DNA of 64,000 nucleotides from Bacteroides thetaiotaomicron VPI-5482. GTDB lineage: Bacteria; Bacteroidota; Bacteroidia; Bacteroidales; Bacteroidaceae. Both the position numbers and the translations under genes were made by a program. Of this stretch, positions 34,053 to 42,338 are shown one piece after another. Location of the stretch: contig NC_004663.1 in assembly GCF_000011065.1 (NCBI RefSeq), forward strand, positions 4,650,001 through 4,714,000. The letters run 5' to 3'. Under the pieces are notes generated by a model. It had not been told where the DNA came from. It saw nothing but the letters and a program-made list of their open reading frames with translations, and made no database searches. Position 1 is the first letter of the stretch. Each line of letters starts with the position of its first letter.

Positions 34053-34976
34053 ATGGATTATACGATTATTGATGCGCATGCCCATCTGTGGCTTCGCCAA
34101 GATACGGTGGTCGATGGTTTTCCTATCCGTACTTTAGAGAACGGACGCTCCCTGTTTATGGGGGAGATTCGGCAGATGGTTCCTCCTTTTATGATTGACG
34201 GGGTGAATAGTGCGGAAGTTTTTCTGTCCAATATGGATTATGCCCAAGTCTCGGCTGCGGTTATTACACAAGAATTTATAGACGGCATTCAGAACGATTA
34301 TCTGATGGAGGTTGTTTCACGCTATCCGGACCGTTTCTTTGTTTGCGGAATGTGTGAGTTTCGCAAGCCGGGCTATCTGGAACAGGCGAAAGAACTGATC
34401 GGGAAGGGATTTAAAGCGATTAAGATTCCTGCCCAGCGCTTACTTCTGAAAGAGGGACGGGTAATGTTGAACTGTCCTGAAATGATGCAGATGTTCCGGT
34501 GGATGGAAGAGCGGGGAGTGATCTTGTCAGTCGACTTGGCAGAGGGGGCGATACAGGTTCTGGAGATGGAAGAGATTATTCAGGAATGTCCTCGATTGAA
34601 GATTGCTGTCGGACATTTCGGGATGGTTACTCTTCCGGATTGGAAAGAGCAGATTAAGTTGGCACGTCATCCGAATGTGATGATTGAGTCCGGTGGTATC
34701 ACATGGCTGTTCAATGACGAGTTTTATCCGTTTAAAGGTGCCATAAAGGCTATTCGTGAAGCCGCAGAACTGGTTGGTATGGAGAAACTGATGTGGGGCT
34801 CGGATTATCCGCGCACGATAACAGCCATTACTTATAAGATGTCTTATGACTTTGTGGTGAAATCCCCGGAATTGTCGGAAGCGGAGAAAACGTTATTCCT
34901 GGGCGGGAATGCGCGGAAATTCTACGGGTTTGCAGAACTTCCGGAACTCCCGTACATTAAAAATATGTCGGAATAG
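34053..34976 (+). CDS. Amidohydrolase-2 family lactonase-like protein, 307 aa
   Basis: A metal-dependent TIM-barrel hydrolase. IIDAHAHLWL gives the HxH motif near residue 8-10, AVGHFGMV and MWGSDYPRTITAI give the later His and the Asp that end the active site. Members related to fuconolactonase hydrolyse sugar lactones, and this gene directly follows the dehydrogenase by 15 bp. It may therefore open L-fucono-lactone or a similar lactone. Other members are decarboxylases, so the function is inferred from position. Confidence 0.8.
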   Translation: MDYTIIDAHAHLWLRQDTVVDGFPIRTLENGRSLFMGEIRQMVPPFMIDGVNSAEVFLSNMDYAQVSAAVITQEFIDGIQNDYLMEVVSRYPDRFFVCGMCEFRKPGYLEQAKELIGKGFKAIKIPAQRLLLKEGRVMLNCPEMMQMFRWMEERGVILSVDLAEGAIQVLEMEEIIQECPRLKIAVGHFGMVTLPDWKEQIKLARHPNVMIESGGITWLFNDEFYPFKGAIKAIREAAELVGMEKLMWGSDYPRTITAITYKMSYDFVVKSPELSEAEKTLFLGGNARKFYGFAELPELPYIKNMSE

Positions 34977-35017
34977 AAAGGAAACAATTACAATACCACT
35001 AAACAATCACTGTACAC

Positions 35018-36274
35018 ATGAAAAAGAATACATATACCATTCCTCTCGCACTGGTTTTCAGCCTTTTCTTCTTGTGGGCGATCAGCAGCAATCTGCTTCC
35101 CACAATGATCCGGCAGTTGATGAAAACCTGTGAACTGAACACCTTCGAGGCCTCTTTTACGGAGACCGCTTATTGGCTGGCTTACTTTATTTTCCCTATC
35201 CCGATAGCTATGTTCATGAAGCGTTATAGCTATAAGGCGGGAATCATCTTCGGGCTGTTGCTGGCAGCTGTCGGCGGATTGCTGTTCTTTCCTGCTGCCA
35301 TGCTGAAAGAATATTGGGCTTATCTCTGCATCTTCTTCATTATCGCTACCGGAATGTGTTTTCTGGAGACAGCCGCCAATCCCTATGTAACCGTGTTGGG
35401 AGCTCCCGAAACGGCTCCGCGCCGATTGAATCTGGCGCAATCCTTCAATGGTCTGGGTGCTTTTATCGCAGCGATGTTTCTGAGCAAGCTGATTCTAAGC
35501 GGCACCCATTATACACGCGAGACGCTTCCTGTTGATTATCCGGGAGGCTGGCAGGCTTATATACAACTGGAAACGGATGCGATGAAACTTCCTTATCTGA
35601 TATTGGCTCTGTTGCTTCTTGCGATAGCGGTCGTATTTGTTTTCTCAAAATTGCCGAAGATTGGAGATGAAGGAGCGGAACCTGCATCCGGAAAGAAAGA
35701 AAAACTGATTGATTTCGATGTGCTGAAACGCTCGCATTTACGTTGGGGAGTCATCGCGCAGTTCTTTTATAATGGTGGGCAAACAGCTATCAACAGTCTG
35801 TTTCTCGTATACTGCTGCACTTATGCCGGTTTGCCGGAAGATACGGCTACCACTTTCTTTGGACTGTATATGCTGGCCTTCTTGCTGGGGCGCTGGATTG
35901 GTACGGGATTGATGGTCAAGTTCCGTCCGCAGGGTATGTTGCTGGTGTATGCTTTGATGAATATCCTTTTGTGTGGTGTCGTGATGCTATGGGGAGGAAT
36001 GATCGGACTGTATGCGATGCTCGCCATCTCTTTCTTTATGTCTATCATGTATCCTACACAGTTCTCTTTGGCACTGAAAGGACTCGGAAATCAGACAAAG
36101 AGCGGTTCGGCCTTTCTGGTAATGGCAATTGTCGGTAATGCCTGTCTTCCTCAGTTGACAGCGTACTTCATGCACGTTAATGAACATATTTATTATGTCG
36201 CTTATGGCATACCGATGATTTGTTTTGCGTTTTGTGCCTATTACGGTTGGAAGGGCTATAAAGTAATTGATTAA
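35018..36274 (+). CDS. FucP-family sugar:H+ symporter, 418 aa
   Basis: An inner-membrane MFS transporter with about 12 membrane segments, of the fucose/glucose/galactose permease branch. Typical blocks are LVFSLFFLWAISSNLLPTMI (~10-29), FTETAYWLAYFIFPIP, and GMCFLETAANPYVTVLGAPE (~113-133), the FucP signature. QSFNGLGAFIAAMFLSKLIL and FNxQ-like FFYNGGQTAINSLFLVY are also present. It probably imports the substrate of the dehydrogenase and lactonase genes just before it. The family is sure; L-fucose as the substrate is probable, not proved. Confidence 0.88.
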   Translation: MKKNTYTIPLALVFSLFFLWAISSNLLPTMIRQLMKTCELNTFEASFTETAYWLAYFIFPIPIAMFMKRYSYKAGIIFGLLLAAVGGLLFFPAAMLKEYWAYLCIFFIIATGMCFLETAANPYVTVLGAPETAPRRLNLAQSFNGLGAFIAAMFLSKLILSGTHYTRETLPVDYPGGWQAYIQLETDAMKLPYLILALLLLAIAVVFVFSKLPKIGDEGAEPASGKKEKLIDFDVLKRSHLRWGVIAQFFYNGGQTAINSLFLVYCCTYAGLPEDTATTFFGLYMLAFLLGRWIGTGLMVKFRPQGMLLVYALMNILLCGVVMLWGGMIGLYAMLAISFFMSIMYPTQFSLALKGLGNQTKSGSAFLVMAIVGNACLPQLTAYFMHVNEHIYYVAYGIPMICFAFCAYYGWKGYKVID

Positions 36275-36297
36275 TAAATTTATCTCAAACAAATAAA

Positions 36298-37314
36298 ATG
36301 AAAGCAGTTCAAATTGTCAACCCCTCCGAAATGAAGGTGGTTGAACTGGAAAAACCGACCGTCGGTGCCGGTGAAGTATTGGTAAGAATCAAGTATGTCG
36401 GATTCTGTGGCTCCGATTTAAACACTTTCCTGGGGCGTAACCCGATGGTGAAACTCCCTGTAATACCGGGGCATGAAGTAGGAGCAGTGATTGAAGAGAT
36501 CGGTCCGGATGTTCCGGCTGGCTTTGAGAAAGGGATGAATGTAACATTGAACCCATATACCAATTGTGGTAAATGTGCTTCGTGCCGTAACGGGCGTGTC
36601 AATGCCTGCGAGCATAATGAGACATTAGGCGTACAACGGAATGGAGTGATGTGCGAATACGCCGTGCTTCCTTGGACGAAGATTATCCCGGCAGGTAATA
36701 TCTCATCCCGTGACTGTGCTCTGATTGAGCCGATGAGTGTAGGATTTCATGCTGTTTCCCGTGCTCAGGTCATCGATAATGAGTATGTGATGGTGATTGG
36801 CTGTGGTATGATTGGGATTGGCGCTATTGTACGTGCTGCCTTGAGAGGAGCGACGGTGATTGCGGTCGATCTGGATGATGAAAAACTGGTACTGGCCAAA
36901 AGAGTGGGAGCGTCTTACGCAGTAAACTCTAAAACAGAGAATGTACATGAGCGGATACAGGAAATCACCGCAGGGTTTGGAGCTGATGTCGTGATTGAAG
37001 CTGTCGGCAGTCCTGTGACTTATGTAATGGCTGTGGATGAAGTTGGCTTTACCGGTCGTGTGGTTTGTATTGGCTACGCCAAAAAAGAAGTCGCTTTTCA
37101 GACCAAGTATTTCGTCCAGAAAGAACTGGATATTCGTGGTTCCAGAAATGCATTGCCTGCTGATTTCCGTGCGGTAATCAACTATATGAAAGAAGGTAAG
37201 TGTCCGGTAGAAGAACTGATCTCAAAGATTGCAAAACCGGAAGATGCTTTGGAGGCAATGAAAGAATGGGCAGCTGATCCGGGAAAGGTATTCCGTATCT
37301 TGGTAGAAATGTAG
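36298..37314 (+). CDS. Zinc-dependent alcohol dehydrogenase family protein, 338 aa
   Basis: Medium-chain dehydrogenase with both zinc sites: catalytic GFCGSDLNTFLG and IPGHEVGAVI (~residues 36-62), structural NCGKCASCRNGRVNACEH (~88-105). The Rossmann fold opens with VMVIGCGMIGIGAIVRAALRGA (~165-186) and an acidic IAVDLDDEK, suggesting NAD+ preference. Last gene of the operon. In a fucose-type pathway it could oxidise a keto-deoxy acid or reduce lactaldehyde; which of these cannot be read from sequence. Confidence 0.85.
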   Translation: MKAVQIVNPSEMKVVELEKPTVGAGEVLVRIKYVGFCGSDLNTFLGRNPMVKLPVIPGHEVGAVIEEIGPDVPAGFEKGMNVTLNPYTNCGKCASCRNGRVNACEHNETLGVQRNGVMCEYAVLPWTKIIPAGNISSRDCALIEPMSVGFHAVSRAQVIDNEYVMVIGCGMIGIGAIVRAALRGATVIAVDLDDEKLVLAKRVGASYAVNSKTENVHERIQEITAGFGADVVIEAVGSPVTYVMAVDEVGFTGRVVCIGYAKKEVAFQTKYFVQKELDIRGSRNALPADFRAVINYMKEGKCPVEELISKIAKPEDALEAMKEWAADPGKVFRILVEM

Positions 37315-37377
37315 ATAATTTATTTTACAGAATCAACCGCTTAGCCCATTGTATTGAGAATATGAAGAAAGAATGAT

Positions 37378-37400
37378 CCCGTTGGTTTTAAACCAACGGG
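37378..37400. terminator. Hairpin after the fucose-like operon
   Basis: CCCGTTGGTT / AACCAACGGG arms around a TTTA-type centre, nearly a perfect palindrome of 23 bp, 63 bp after the alcohol dehydrogenase stop. It may end the plus-strand transcript, but no T-run follows directly. It is also the first unit of the 22-bp repeat array. Confidence 0.55.
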
Positions 37401-37460
37401 TCGTTCCTTTAAAACCAAGACACCGTTCCTTTAAAACCAACAGATCTTTTCTTTTAAAGA
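37380..37460. repeat. Tandem ~22-bp units with TTTAAA-centred palindromes
   Basis: TTTAAA begins at 37387, 37408, 37430 and 37453 (spacings 21, 22, 23). Units two and three share CGTTCCTTTAAAACCAA exactly (37402-37418 and 37424-37440). The arms vary between units, so the palindrome rather than the whole unit is kept. Confidence 0.7.
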
Positions 37461-37614
37461 AATTCTAGATGTTTTTTATCTGTTGAGAATCAGTGTTTTA
37501 CGGACTGGCCCTAAACACGGGTCAATAAATGGTTATCATTCTTTACATAACTGCGTGGCATTAAAAGATTGAAGTATAATTTGTGCTTTTAGTCTTTAGA
37601 ATGTTCTTCTATTA

Positions 37615-38466
37615 TTAAGGATGGAATGATAATTGGCTATGATATTGAATCAATCCTTCCATCGGACTTTGGAGAATCTTACCTATCTGAATACCTGTTT
37701 GTCGGGCAGCATCCTGTAGAATCTCTTTGTAACAGTAGGCTATCGATCCGATGAAGTGTACCGGATATTGCTTGTAATCATACTGCATCACATTCCTGCG
37801 AAAGAAAGCTATAAAGCTGTTCATAACTAATTGGCGGATAGCCGGTTCTTCCAAATGCTGTGCGATAAAAGGAGAGAGACTGGCCAAAAAACGATTGGGA
37901 AAGGGCTGGCGATAAACCCGGTCGATGATTTCGGGAGGCGTCAGATCGAACTGCTTCAGAAACTCTTCTTTCAAGGTGGCAGGAAGTTGATTTTTCAGAA
38001 TATCTCCTACCAGCAGTTTTCCAAGTACGGCACCGCTACCTTCATCTCCCAAAATAAATCCGAGAGGAGAGATGTTACTGACGATCTCTTTTCCATTGTA
38101 AAAACAAGAATTGGACCCCGTCCCCAAAATACAGGCGATACCAGCCTTCTGGCCACATAGCCCGTGGGCGGCAGCCAGCATATCCGAATTAGCTTTAATA
38201 TTCCCGATAACGGGCAGACTGTCTGCAATAGCCCGTCGGAGGACGGGAGCTTTCTCGGGTGTACAACCTGCTCCGTAGAAGTAAACTGCATTGAATTTCC
38301 CTTCCGGCAGTTGAGGCAGAAGGGAAGCTGTCAGCTTCTGTTGGATTTCTTCTTCCGACTGGAAGAAAGGGTTGATCCCTTTCGTTCCAAGTCGCTTGAT
38401 AACTGCGCCGTTCAGTACGACACACCAGTCTGTTTTGGTAGAACCACTGTCTGCAATGAGTATCAT
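37615..38466 (-). CDS. BadF/BcrA-type sugar kinase (GlcNAc/MurNAc kinase-like), 283 aa
   Basis: A cytoplasmic kinase of the BadF/BadG/BcrA/BcrD ATPase fold, the family that holds human-type GlcNAc kinase and clostridial MurK. The phosphate loop is ILIADSGSTKTDW (residues 2-14). CILGTGSNSCFYNG (~112-125) and LGFILGDEGSGAVLGKLL (~135-152) are the nucleotide and sugar blocks. Its start overlaps the stop of the HGSNAT-like gene by 4 bp. As last gene of a cluster with AmpG, SpoIID and an SSS symporter, a role in phosphorylating MurNAc or GlcNAc from cell wall is likely but inferred. Confidence 0.85.
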   Translation of the reverse strand: MILIADSGSTKTDWCVVLNGAVIKRLGTKGINPFFQSEEEIQQKLTASLLPQLPEGKFNAVYFYGAGCTPEKAPVLRRAIADSLPVIGNIKANSDMLAAAHGLCGQKAGIACILGTGSNSCFYNGKEIVSNISPLGFILGDEGSGAVLGKLLVGDILKNQLPATLKEEFLKQFDLTPPEIIDRVYRQPFPNRFLASLSPFIAQHLEEPAIRQLVMNSFIAFFRRNVMQYDYKQYPVHFIGSIAYCYKEILQDAARQTGIQIGKILQSPMEGLIQYHSQLSFHP

Positions 38467-39581
38467 ATCTTAATGTATATTTTCTTTTTATATAGAATGT
38501 AGCCTATTGCCCAGTTGAGAAGGACAAAAAGCAGGGCAAATACAAGCGAGCCTCCTTTATCTCCGAAGACAGGTTGTAGGAGTGCGCTGTAAATATAGCC
38601 ATGTAAAGAAGTCGCTTCACCTTGGTAGGTCATAGGAATGACTGCCAGCGTAATCGCCAGAATATCTGCCAATACATAAATAAATAGCGGATTTACTCCA
38701 AACGATTCGAAGAAACGGCTCCAGTTTTTATAACCTTTAATGTCAATGATCCATACGAGTAATGCCAGAAAACTGGAACCCAGACCGCAGGTTACGAGTA
38801 CGAAGGAAGGAGACCATACTTTCTTGCAGATAGGGGAACCATAACTCAGTAAGAAACCTGCGAAAGTAAGGATAGTACCTATCAGGAACAAACGTTCCAG
38901 CTTCTCATGAATATCTTTTACTTCCATCAATAGCTTTCCGGCACAGAAGCCGATTAAGACGTGGGCGATGGCTGAAATAGTACTAAGCAGTCCTTCCGGA
39001 TCAAGTATCTGACCGCCATAGATATGAGCTTGTCCTAATACTGCACGGTCGACGATGGAAAGAATATTTGTTTCGTCGTAGACATATCCATTGCCGAGGG
39101 CAAGGATTGCAAAATAACTAATGAGAAGTACAGCAATTAAATAAGGTATATATTTATGCTTCATGAGTAAAGCGACTATGGCAGTAACTCCATATCCCAA
39201 AGCAAGCCGTTGCATGACTCCGAGAATGCGAATCTGGTCGATAGGGAAGGGATCGTGCTGGAAGCAGAGAATGGAAAGCCAGCTGATGCCAATTCCAATC
39301 AGGAAAATGATCACGGTCCGTTTGAGAATTTTTAAACCCGCGGGAACACTGAAGGTGAAATTGTACTTTCTCAAAGAGATGTACGTGGAGATTCCCATAA
39401 TGAACATAAAGAATGGGAATACCAGATCGGTAGGAGTTAATCCAATCCACTCGGCATGTTTGAGGGGAGCATACGCATGTTGCCAGGAACCGGGCGTATT
39501 TACTAAGATCATACCCGCGATGGTGATGCCCCGCATCACATCGAGTGCCAATAGGCGTTTGTTACTTGTTGTTACATTCAT
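38463..39581 (-). CDS. HGSNAT/NagX-like membrane acyltransferase, 372 aa
   Basis: An inner-membrane protein with about 10 hydrophobic segments, related to heparan-alpha-glucosaminide N-acetyltransferase and NagX (DUF5009 group). The signature start RLLALDVMRGITIAGMILVNTPGSW (~residues 8-32), then PTDLVFPFFMFIMGISTYISL and a final FALLFVLLNWAIGYILYKKK are typical. In the lysosomal relative, a His acetylates glucosamine across the membrane. Here it may act on amino sugars during uptake; this is inference. It lies between the AmpG-like permease and the sugar kinase. Confidence 0.82.
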   Translation of the reverse strand: MNVTTSNKRLLALDVMRGITIAGMILVNTPGSWQHAYAPLKHAEWIGLTPTDLVFPFFMFIMGISTYISLRKYNFTFSVPAGLKILKRTVIIFLIGIGISWLSILCFQHDPFPIDQIRILGVMQRLALGYGVTAIVALLMKHKYIPYLIAVLLISYFAILALGNGYVYDETNILSIVDRAVLGQAHIYGGQILDPEGLLSTISAIAHVLIGFCAGKLLMEVKDIHEKLERLFLIGTILTFAGFLLSYGSPICKKVWSPSFVLVTCGLGSSFLALLVWIIDIKGYKNWSRFFESFGVNPLFIYVLADILAITLAVIPMTYQGEATSLHGYIYSALLQPVFGDKGGSLVFALLFVLLNWAIGYILYKKKIYIKI

Positions 39582-39623
39582 GACTGTTACTTTTTAATGT
39601 GTTAAGTTATAAGTAATTCAATT

Positions 39624-40931
39624 TTATCTCTTTTTTCCGAAGGAACTGTCCAGTCGATTGCGGATCATCCATGAAGCAAGGATGCCGGGAATGGTGCATA
39701 CGCATACCCAGATAAAGAAGTTGGTGTATCCAAGATGTTCCTGTATCCATCCTGCCGGCATTCCCGGAAGCATCATGCCAAGTGCCATAAAACCTGTTCC
39801 AATGGCATAATGAGCTGTTTTGTGTTCACCATCTGCAATATAAATCAGATAAAGCATATAGGCAGTAAAGCCGAAGCCATATCCCAGCTGTTCGATGGCT
39901 ACACAAATGGAGATTAGCAGGAGGTTGTCCGGAGTAGCTGCTGCCATCCAGACATATAAAAGGTCGGGGAGGTTGATAGCCAGCGCCATGGGAATGATCC
40001 ATTTCTTAAAACCGTCACGGGAAACGAGGAAACCGCTGATGATGCCGCCTATCAGTAGGGCGGCTACGCCGATGGTGCCATAAATGACTCCGACGGATGC
40101 GGTTGATAATCCCAATCCGCCTTGTTCGGCACCATCCAATAAGAATGGAGAGGCTATTTTAGCAAGTTGGGATTCTCCCAACCGATAGGTGAGCAGGAAG
40201 AAAAACATAAGTCCCAGGTTTTTCTTCTCAAAGAAAGTGACGAATGTCTTAAAGAAATCTTCCAGTAACTTACCCGGTGTTAACCCCGGTCTTTTGACAT
40301 CTGAAGCAGGGTGGGGGAGAATAAAGCGATGGTATAGTGTCAGTCCGAGGAATAATCCTGCCATCAGATAGAAAGTGATACTCCAGGCCATTGGAACATT
40401 GCCATGCGATGTTTCCAACCAGCCTGCCAACATAACCAGGATTCCCTGCCCGAAGATATTGGCGAAACGATAGCAAGTGTTTCTGATGCCTACGAAGAAG
40501 GATTGTTCTTTGTTGTTGAGGCCAAGCATATAAAAGCCGTCAGCCGCAATGTCATGCGTGGCAGAACTGAATGCCATCAGCCAAAAGAATGCCAGAGTGA
40601 GTTGCACATAGTGTGGAGTCGGGATAAAAAAGGCAATACCGGCGAAACCGGCAGCAATCAAACCCTGCATGGCAATAATCCAGGAACGCTTTGTCTTGAC
40701 CAGATCTACGAAAGGACTCCATAATGGTTTGATCGTCCAAGGCAGATATAACCAGGAAGTATAAAGCGCTATTTCTGTATTCGACAATCCCAGGCGCTTG
40801 TACATGATAACGGCAATTGTCATCACAGCCACATAAGGCAGTCCTTCCGCAAAATAAAGAGTCGGAATCCAGCTCCACGGATTTCGATTGTTTCTTGGTA
40901 TTATGTTCTTGGCATTTCTTGTTGATATCAT
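39624..40931 (-). CDS. AmpG-like MFS permease, 435 aa
   Basis: An inner-membrane transporter with 12 predicted segments, similar to AmpG, which imports anhydro-muropeptides. Characteristic segments are WIPTLYFAEGLPYVAVMTIAVIMYKRLGLSN (~residues 21-51), WTIKPLWSPFVDLVKTKRSW (~70-89) and FSSATHDIAADGFYMLGLNNKEQ (~121-143). The following hydrophobic pairs match the rest of the family. It sits after the SpoIID/LytB gene and is part of the six-gene minus cluster. Muropeptide or wall-sugar import is the likely role. Confidence 0.88.
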   Translation of the reverse strand: MISTRNAKNIIPRNNRNPWSWIPTLYFAEGLPYVAVMTIAVIMYKRLGLSNTEIALYTSWLYLPWTIKPLWSPFVDLVKTKRSWIIAMQGLIAAGFAGIAFFIPTPHYVQLTLAFFWLMAFSSATHDIAADGFYMLGLNNKEQSFFVGIRNTCYRFANIFGQGILVMLAGWLETSHGNVPMAWSITFYLMAGLFLGLTLYHRFILPHPASDVKRPGLTPGKLLEDFFKTFVTFFEKKNLGLMFFFLLTYRLGESQLAKIASPFLLDGAEQGGLGLSTASVGVIYGTIGVAALLIGGIISGFLVSRDGFKKWIIPMALAINLPDLLYVWMAAATPDNLLLISICVAIEQLGYGFGFTAYMLYLIYIADGEHKTAHYAIGTGFMALGMMLPGMPAGWIQEHLGYTNFFIWVCVCTIPGILASWMIRNRLDSSFGKKR

Positions 40932-40948
40932 GGCATTAGTCTCAGATG

Positions 40949-42328
40949 TTATTCATATTGTTTTTCAAGTCTGCTTCCGGGATAATAGTGAGCTAAAATA
41001 TCTTTGTAATAATAACCTCGCTCTCCCATTACTGCCGCACCGATCTGACAAAGTCCTACTCCGTGTCCCCAACCGGCTCCCGTCAGTGTAAAGCGGGTTG
41101 GAACATTTCCCTCTTCTCCTTTTTCCTTATCCACAAGGAATGCTGAACTATAAAGATGGGAAGGCGACAATGTACGTCGGATCTCTAATTCTTTTCCGAT
41201 GGTCAGTGTCCGTAAAGTACCTACTATCTTTAATCGTATCAGGCGTCCGGAAGTTCCTCGCTCTACAGGGATTAAGTCTATGATTTCCCCGAAATCAATT
41301 CCCGAACGTTGATGGATTAACTCAGCTAGTTCCTGTTGGCTATAACTGATTTTCCAACGGTAGAAATCAGTCGTTTCCTGATCGTAGTTATTAAGAACCT
41401 GACTCAGAATCTTTTTATCCTGCGTATTACAGAAAGCATCCGGAGAAGTTCGTATCCATCGGTCCGCTTCTTCTTCCTGCGTCAGATCGGGAAGCTGTAT
41501 TGCCGGACCTGTTATTTGTTTCTCCGAATCAGAAGCATGGGATTCCGGTATGTAATCTCGTTTACCGGTCAGATAAGGATGCCTCACATTCTCCCAACAA
41601 TTCTGAAACTCTTCCATTGCACCGCCACAACATTTGGAGAATCGCGCATCGCAAATCTTTCCTTCATACATCAGCACCTCTCCACGGGTAGCTGAAACAG
41701 CTTCGATAGCTTGTGGAGTAGAAGCACGGGTAATTCCCTGATAGCGCTGGCAATGATCATCCGCACAAACATCAAAGTGCGTATGCGCTTCATGATCATA
41801 CCATTTGATAAGTTGAGAGTGGAGAGTGGAATGTGGAGAGTTGGCTGCGCTGTCCGGCTGTATAGTAGCTTTCCATTTTTCATTCTCCACTCTCAATTTA
41901 TTGATCAGCCAGCTTCTGGAAATGACTGCATGCGCTTTCAGTAGTTCCAAAGAGGCGGTGGCACTCATTTCTGATGAGATGACACTTGTCAGGTAATCTT
42001 CTATAGAGATTACATTGATGGCGGTCAGTGTCTCTCCTTCGACAATGATTTTCAAAGCTCCCTGGAAGCGTTGTACTTCTTTGCGTTCCCAATGAAAATT
42101 GATGCCGATGGTGACATCCTTTAGCTCAAAGAAGATCCCGGCATTTGGCTGAGGGTAGAATATCAATTCATCGTATTCTTTCCCTGACCAGTATATCTTT
42201 TCTTTTTGATAAACAGCCTTTTGTGCCCCTGAAACCTTTGTGCCGTCAGGAGTAGTGAAGCTTTCGGGAAAAGAAAATTCAATTTCTTTTCCCGAAAGGA
42301 TACCGACTGTAATCTGAGGTTCTTCCAT
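40949..42328 (-). CDS. SpoIID/LytB-domain protein with an in-frame palindromic insertion, 459 aa
   Basis: A protein with the SpoIID/LytB fold; the sporulation member SpoIID is a lytic transglycosylase on peptidoglycan. Typical parts are NVISIEDYLTSVISSEMSATASLELLKAHAVISRSW (~residues 103-139), EAVSATRGEVLMYEGKICDARFSKCCGG (~212-239) and the end block GAGWGHGVGLCQIGAAVMGERG (~425-446). No obvious signal peptide is seen at the N-terminus, which starts EEPQITVGILSGKEI. Residues ~145-172 (LRVENEKW to HSTLHSQLIKW) are encoded by an inverted repeat and look inserted. It lies 17 bp before the AmpG-like gene. Confidence 0.85.
   Translation of the reverse strand: MEEPQITVGILSGKEIEFSFPESFTTPDGTKVSGAQKAVYQKEKIYWSGKEYDELIFYPQPNAGIFFELKDVTIGINFHWERKEVQRFQGALKIIVEGETLTAINVISIEDYLTSVISSEMSATASLELLKAHAVISRSWLINKLRVENEKWKATIQPDSAANSPHSTLHSQLIKWYDHEAHTHFDVCADDHCQRYQGITRASTPQAIEAVSATRGEVLMYEGKICDARFSKCCGGAMEEFQNCWENVRHPYLTGKRDYIPESHASDSEKQITGPAIQLPDLTQEEEADRWIRTSPDAFCNTQDKKILSQVLNNYDQETTDFYRWKISYSQQELAELIHQRSGIDFGEIIDLIPVERGTSGRLIRLKIVGTLRTLTIGKELEIRRTLSPSHLYSSAFLVDKEKGEEGNVPTRFTLTGAGWGHGVGLCQIGAAVMGERGYYYKDILAHYYPGSRLEKQYE
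41813..41896. repeat. Inverted repeat element inside the SpoIID-type gene
   Basis: TTGAGAGTGGAGA at 41813-41825 and its exact complement at 41884-41896, with extra GAGTGG and GTGGAGAG copies next to the left arm. The 84-bp segment keeps the reading frame and encodes a Ser/His/Leu-rich stretch unlike the rest of the domain. It resembles short palindromic repeats common between genes in Bacteroides; the comparison is from memory. Confidence 0.65.
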
Positions 42329-42338
42329 TTCTTCTTTA

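Larger units (their letters stand above)
37315..37614. other. 300-bp convergent gap with palindromic repeats, no gene
   Basis: Between the ends of the alcohol dehydrogenase (plus) and the BadF-type kinase (minus). It contains the repeats at 37378-37460. The remaining ~150 bp (37461-37614) shows no gene and no strong hairpin that I can support. Confidence 0.6.

Noticed and set aside
33297..34100. 267-codon frame opposite the aldo/keto reductase
   Set aside because: Shadow of a well-supported gene, with no promoter or protein-like pattern.
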